Below, piece by piece: positions 60,976 through 64,000 of a DNA stretch of 64,000 nucleotides. The notes below the pieces were generated by a model. That model worked only from the letters and a program-made list of their open reading frames with translations, ran no database searches and was not told the DNA's origin. Position 1 is the first letter of the stretch; each line of letters opens with the position of its first letter. The DNA lies in contig CP151667.1 of the NCBI GenBank assembly GCA_038400315.1, forward strand, positions 3,855,174 to 3,919,173. Reading direction: 5' to 3'. The DNA is from Isosphaeraceae bacterium EP7 (GTDB lineage: Bacteria > Planctomycetota > Planctomycetia > Isosphaerales > Isosphaeraceae). The position numbers and the translations under genes were made by a program.

Positions 60976-62168
60976 CCTCATCCCTCGCCTTGCTGACGGA
61001 CGCGCTGGCCCTCGTCGGCCACGGGTCCGTTATCATCTGGACGATGAACGTCACCGACGGCATGGGCTACGATCGCCCGGGCTCTCGGTTCTGGCCTCGC
61101 GTCGCACTGCTCGGCCTCGTCGCGGTCGGCCTGGCTCTCCTCGGTGCCATGCTCGCCGGCTGGCCCGGCTGGGCCTTGCCGTTGCGGGTCTACTCGTATG
61201 CCTGCGTCGTCCTTGCGGCGCTGGTCATCCCCGGCCTCGCCCTGGTCCGTGGGCTGCGGCGCAAGCCGGCCGGGATTCGCGGCCGCACCGAGACACTCGA
61301 CTTCGCCCGGCTCGACGGCCGCGACACGCTCATTGGCCCGGGCAAGCGGGCCTGGATGCTCCGGTTGCCGGCCAACGAGGCGCTGCAACTCGACGTCCGT
61401 GAGTGGGACCTCCACGTGCCGGGCCTGCCCCGGGCGCTCGACGGCCTGGCAATTACTCACCTGACCGACCTGCACTTCTCGCCGACCTACACCAGACGCT
61501 ACTTCGACCGGGTGATTGATCAGGTCGCGGGCTGGGACGCCGACCTCGTCCTGTTCACCGGCGACCTGGCCGACGACGACTCGGCTGTCGACTGGGTCGT
61601 GCCGGTGCTGGGCCGGCTGGAGGGCCGATTCGGTCAATTCTCGATCCTGGGCAATCACGACCGTCGCCACCACCCGGCGCGGCTGCGGCGGTCGCTCAAG
61701 GCGGCCGGATACGTCGACCTCGAAGGGACCTGGACCACGCTCGACGTGCGAGGCCAGGCCCTGGCAGTCGGCGGATCGTCATTCCCCTGGGGCCGGATGC
61801 CCACCGGCCGCTGGCCGGTTGACGCCGACTTCAGGCTCCTGATGAGCCATTCCCCCGACCTCTTCCCCTGGGCCGCCTCCCGCGAAGTCGACCTCATCCT
61901 GGCCGGCCACAACCACGGAGGCCAGGTCCGGCTGCCGCTGCTCGGCCCGATCCTGATGCCCAGCCGATTCGGCCGCAGGTACGACCGAGGATTCTTCGCC
62001 AGCGGGCGGACCCGGATGTACGTCAGCCAGGGGATCGGGGCCAAAGACCCGCTGCGCTACGGCGGCTGCCGCCCCGAGGTCGCCCGGATCGTCCTGCGAG
62101 CCTCGGGCATGCCGGCGGCAGGTCGGACGTTGCTCCATGAGCAGCTCGATGAGTCGACGATCTCTTGA
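60972..62168 (+). CDS. Membrane-anchored calcineurin-like metallophosphoesterase
   Basis: The 398-residue protein starts at 60972, overlapping the preceding stop (ATGA); a second ATG at 61044 is possible. Two hydrophobic segments (LGLVAVGLALLGAMLAGW; LAALVIPGLALVRGL) lead to a metallophosphoesterase with all ligand motifs: LTDLHF, LFTGDLADDD, ILGNHDRRHH, LLMSHSPD and LAGHNHGGQVRLP. GGSSFPWG is a further conserved block. It resembles YkuE-like UDP-diacylglucosamine or phosphatase family proteins. The substrate is unknown. Coupling with the PAS-GAF-receiver gene suggests a joint signal-responsive function. Confidence 0.9.
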   Translation: MTSSLALLTDALALVGHGSVIIWTMNVTDGMGYDRPGSRFWPRVALLGLVAVGLALLGAMLAGWPGWALPLRVYSYACVVLAALVIPGLALVRGLRRKPAGIRGRTETLDFARLDGRDTLIGPGKRAWMLRLPANEALQLDVREWDLHVPGLPRALDGLAITHLTDLHFSPTYTRRYFDRVIDQVAGWDADLVLFTGDLADDDSAVDWVVPVLGRLEGRFGQFSILGNHDRRHHPARLRRSLKAAGYVDLEGTWTTLDVRGQALAVGGSSFPWGRMPTGRWPVDADFRLLMSHSPDLFPWAASREVDLILAGHNHGGQVRLPLLGPILMPSRFGRRYDRGFFASGRTRMYVSQGIGAKDPLRYGGCRPEVARIVLRASGMPAAGRTLLHEQLDESTIS

Positions 62169-62176
62169 ACCCTGCC

Positions 62177-62204
62177 GCCGGACCCCCTCCACGCGGGGCC
62201 CGGC
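62177..62204. terminator. Imperfect hairpin between convergent genes
   Basis: GCCGGACCCC pairs with GGGGCCCGGC with one mismatch around an 8-base loop, between the phosphoesterase and oxidoreductase stops. Confidence 0.4.
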
Positions 62205-62219
62205 GCGGTCGTTCCCGCC

Positions 62220-63548
62220 TCAGACCGTGGGGTAGACCCAAGGGGCCCGATAGTCGCGGCGGAGCAGGGCGTTGGCCTCGTCGTCGCCGATGACCCGCTC
62301 TTTCGCGCCGTCCCAGGCCAGGGATCGGCCGAGCTTCATCGAGATGTTGCCGAGGTGGCAGATCGTCGTCGAGACGTGCCCCTCTTCGATGTCGGCGACG
62401 GGCCTCGATCGGGCCTCGATCGCCTCCAGGAAGTTCCGCCAGTGGGCGCGGTTGCCCGGGATGATGTTGGCGTCGCCCTCCTCGTGAGGCTTGACCGTCT
62501 CGCGGACGAAGTCCATGTGGACTGGCTTGCCGTCGCCTTCGGGGATGAAGTCCCACTCGTCGATGGAAACCTTCAAGGTCCCCTTGTCGCCGTAGAAATT
62601 CACGCCCCAGCCGTACTTGGGGTCGTCCTGCTTGCCCCAGGTCCGATGCTCCCAGATGGCGGTCAGGTCGCCGTAGTCGAGCGTGATCGTCTGGGTGTCT
62701 GTCGTGTTGGCCTTCCCCTTCTTCTCGACGTAAATCCCGCCGCTGGAGCTGACCGACCTCGGGTAGCGGACGCCCATCAGGTAGCGTGCGGCGTCGAGCA
62801 TGTGCACGGCCATGTCGCCGGTGATGCCGCTGCAATATTCGGTGAACTTGCGCCACTGGCGGGGGTGGGTCAGCACGCTGTAGGGACGCATGGGCGCGGG
62901 GCCGGTCCACATCTCGTAGTCGAGGTTGGCCGGTGGCGCGGAATCGGGCGGGTTGGCGTCGCCTCGCATGTGCCAGTAGCAGTACGCCTTGACCAGCCCG
63001 ACCTTGCCCAGGTGCCCTTCCTTCAGGAAGTCGCGGGCCTTGACGATGTGCGGCGTGCTCCGGCGCTGGGTGCCCACCTGCACCACCCGCCCGGTGCGCC
63101 TGGCGGCGGCGACCATCGCCTTGCCTTCGTCGACGGTGTGCGAGATCGGCTTCTCGACGTAAACATCGGCCCCCGAATCGACCGCGGCGATCATCGTCAG
63201 GGCGTGCCAGTGGTCGGGCGTCGCCACGATGACGATGTCCAGCTCGCGCGGCTTGAGCATCTCGCGGAAGTCGGCGTAGGTCTTGGGCCGCTTGCCCTGC
63301 GCCGCGTTCATCCGGTCGGCGCTCTCATTGAGCAGGTTCGAGTCGACGTCGCACATCGAGACGACCTCGACGTCGGCCACATCGCGCAGCCGGTCGAGGT
63401 CGTAATTGCCGAACCAGCCGCAGCCGATCACGCCGACCTTGTACTTCTTGCCGGCGACCATCGCCCGAGCCCGGCTTTCCGCCGCGCCCAGCGCCAGACT
63501 CCCCGCCGCCGAAGTCTGAAGGAACCGTCTCCGGTCGATCATCGTCAT
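62220..63548 (-). CDS. Tat-exported Gfo/Idh/MocA oxidoreductase
   Basis: The 442-residue protein has a twin-arginine signal (MTMIDRRRFLQTSAAGS). The Rossmann start KVGVIGCGWFGNYDLDRL, the substrate-domain block DIVIVATPDHWHALTMIA and the EKP motif VYVEKPISHTVDEG are typical of NAD(P)-dependent Gfo/Idh/MocA enzymes. The C-terminal domain includes DMAVHMLDAARYL. Being exported through Tat, it is likely folded with its bound cofactor and acts on sugars or inositols outside the inner membrane. Planctomycetes have many such genes. It ends near the convergent phosphoesterase gene. Confidence 0.92.
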   Translation of the reverse strand: MTMIDRRRFLQTSAAGSLALGAAESRARAMVAGKKYKVGVIGCGWFGNYDLDRLRDVADVEVVSMCDVDSNLLNESADRMNAAQGKRPKTYADFREMLKPRELDIVIVATPDHWHALTMIAAVDSGADVYVEKPISHTVDEGKAMVAAARRTGRVVQVGTQRRSTPHIVKARDFLKEGHLGKVGLVKAYCYWHMRGDANPPDSAPPANLDYEMWTGPAPMRPYSVLTHPRQWRKFTEYCSGITGDMAVHMLDAARYLMGVRYPRSVSSSGGIYVEKKGKANTTDTQTITLDYGDLTAIWEHRTWGKQDDPKYGWGVNFYGDKGTLKVSIDEWDFIPEGDGKPVHMDFVRETVKPHEEGDANIIPGNRAHWRNFLEAIEARSRPVADIEEGHVSTTICHLGNISMKLGRSLAWDGAKERVIGDDEANALLRRDYRAPWVYPTV

Positions 63549-63953
63549 GCCTCATCTCAAGGTTGGAGCCGACCCAGGGCGAGTTGGAGTGAAGTCCATC
63601 ACCCTAACGAATCCCGACGTGTCGGCCAAGCCTCCGAAGAGCCGCGTAGGGTGAGTGTCGACCCGTGTACGAGACCCTGTTACGGAACCTGTGGCTCCGG
63701 GATTCGAAGCGACACAGACCCTTTTAATCATTGAAGTTACATATGCTAGGGGCGGTCTCGAGGAGCCGATCCCAGGTGCCTTCCGCAGGGCTAGGTCCAG
63801 GGATTTGATCTCCCGAGTGTTCGATTGATTGCGTGCGGAATCCGATCTTATAAGTTTCATTATGATGTTGAATCGGCCAAGTTACTCTGCAATGATCTGC
63901 AATCCAACCCTCCCGCCAAATTCCGGCATGCTGTCTAAAAAGGAGAATCCTTC
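63549..63953. other. Gene-less, A+T-richer region with a candidate promoter
   Basis: 405 bases without a credible gene, upstream of the oxidoreductase (leftward) and the partial gene at the right edge (rightward). The right half is clearly lower in GC than the rest of the window. Confidence 0.5.
63825..63854 (+). promoter_or_regulatory. Candidate sigma-70-like promoter
   Basis: TTGATT (63825-63830) and TATAAG (63849-63854) are separated by 18 bases, close to the standard consensus. The nearest rightward start is at 63954, so the leader would be about 90 bases. Confidence 0.45.
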
Positions 63954-64000
63954 ATGCCGAGCCGCGGTTCGCTTCCATTTCGCGGATTGCACGCAGTCTT
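63954..64000 (+). CDS. First codons of a gene cut by the right edge
   Basis: An ATG at 63954 has AAGGAG 8 bases upstream, one of the best ribosome sites in the window. The frame (MPSRGSLPFRGLHAV) is open to the edge. Only 15 residues are visible, so no function can be given. Confidence 0.55.
   Translation, partial: MPSRGSLPFRGLHAV

Noticed and set aside
63600-63720. tRNA gene in the A+T-richer region before the right edge
   Set aside because: A TTCGAAG-like string is present but no acceptor stem or anticodon arm could be built around it.

Overview
The window looks like a chromosomal segment of a planctomycete, most likely from the Isosphaeraceae. It is GC-rich, and almost every marker family is typical of that phylum: a PSD1/DUF1549-DUF1553 cytochrome protein paired with a Tat-exported DUF1501 protein, a DUF1559 pseudopilin followed by a small lipoprotein, a LEPR-XLL secreted FG-GAP protein, a Minf_1886-type protein, many Tat-exported oxidoreductase or propeller proteins, and a Clp_N-ThiD2-ThiE fusion. 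No tRNA, rRNA, CRISPR array, transposase or prophage was recognised. The lineage assignment is inference from gene content.

Layout. 1-7763 is a minus-strand block of exported proteins (SGNH hydrolase, small membrane protein, NHL propeller, DUF1501, PSD1, LEA-like lipoprotein). 7982-10687 is a large secreted FG-GAP protein. 11089-17918 is a tripartite efflux operon (TolC-like lipoprotein, MacA-like adaptor, MacB-like ATPase and permease) closed by a strong hairpin; greA follows. 18782-27000 holds an RluA-type synthase, a redoxin/cytochrome/copper-monooxygenase fusion, a lysine-less lipoyl-like protein coupled to a NUDIX hydrolase, a second HlyD adaptor with a huge insertion in its lipoyl domain, and a two-domain esterase. 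27557-33704 holds a matrixin protease, Mn-type SOD, lipoproteins, msrA and two coupled membrane-anchored tyrosine-phosphatase-like proteins. 33710-38821 holds sulfite reductase and a hisB / flippase-like / amino-acid permease run. 39385-48367 holds a TPR protein, rpsT, an endonuclease III-like glycosylase, a LolA-like protein facing two paralogous secreted proteins, and tmk-holB.

48420-52023 holds a glutathione peroxidase, the thiE fusion, a Minf_1886 protein and a RicT/YaaT-like PSP1 protein. 52266-53545 is a short, clearly more A+T-rich two-gene unit with no recognised function, the best candidate for an acquired, undescribed module. 53596-64000 holds a coiled-coil membrane protein, an aminotransferase, an isochorismatase-like hydrolase, the pseudopilin/lipoprotein pair, a PAS-GAF-receiver protein with a degenerate kinase core coupled to a metallophosphoesterase, a Tat-exported Gfo/Idh/MocA oxidoreductase, and the first codons of a rightward gene.

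Spacing and overlaps (ATGA or TGATG junctions, GGAGG-type ribosome sites) were used to choose starts. Functions come from motif recognition alone; no database search was run. The most interesting items are the A+T-rich pair, the Clp_N-ThiD2-ThiE fusion, the degenerate-kinase/phosphoesterase pair, the interrupted lipoyl domain of the second adaptor, and the unusual features of the efflux operon.
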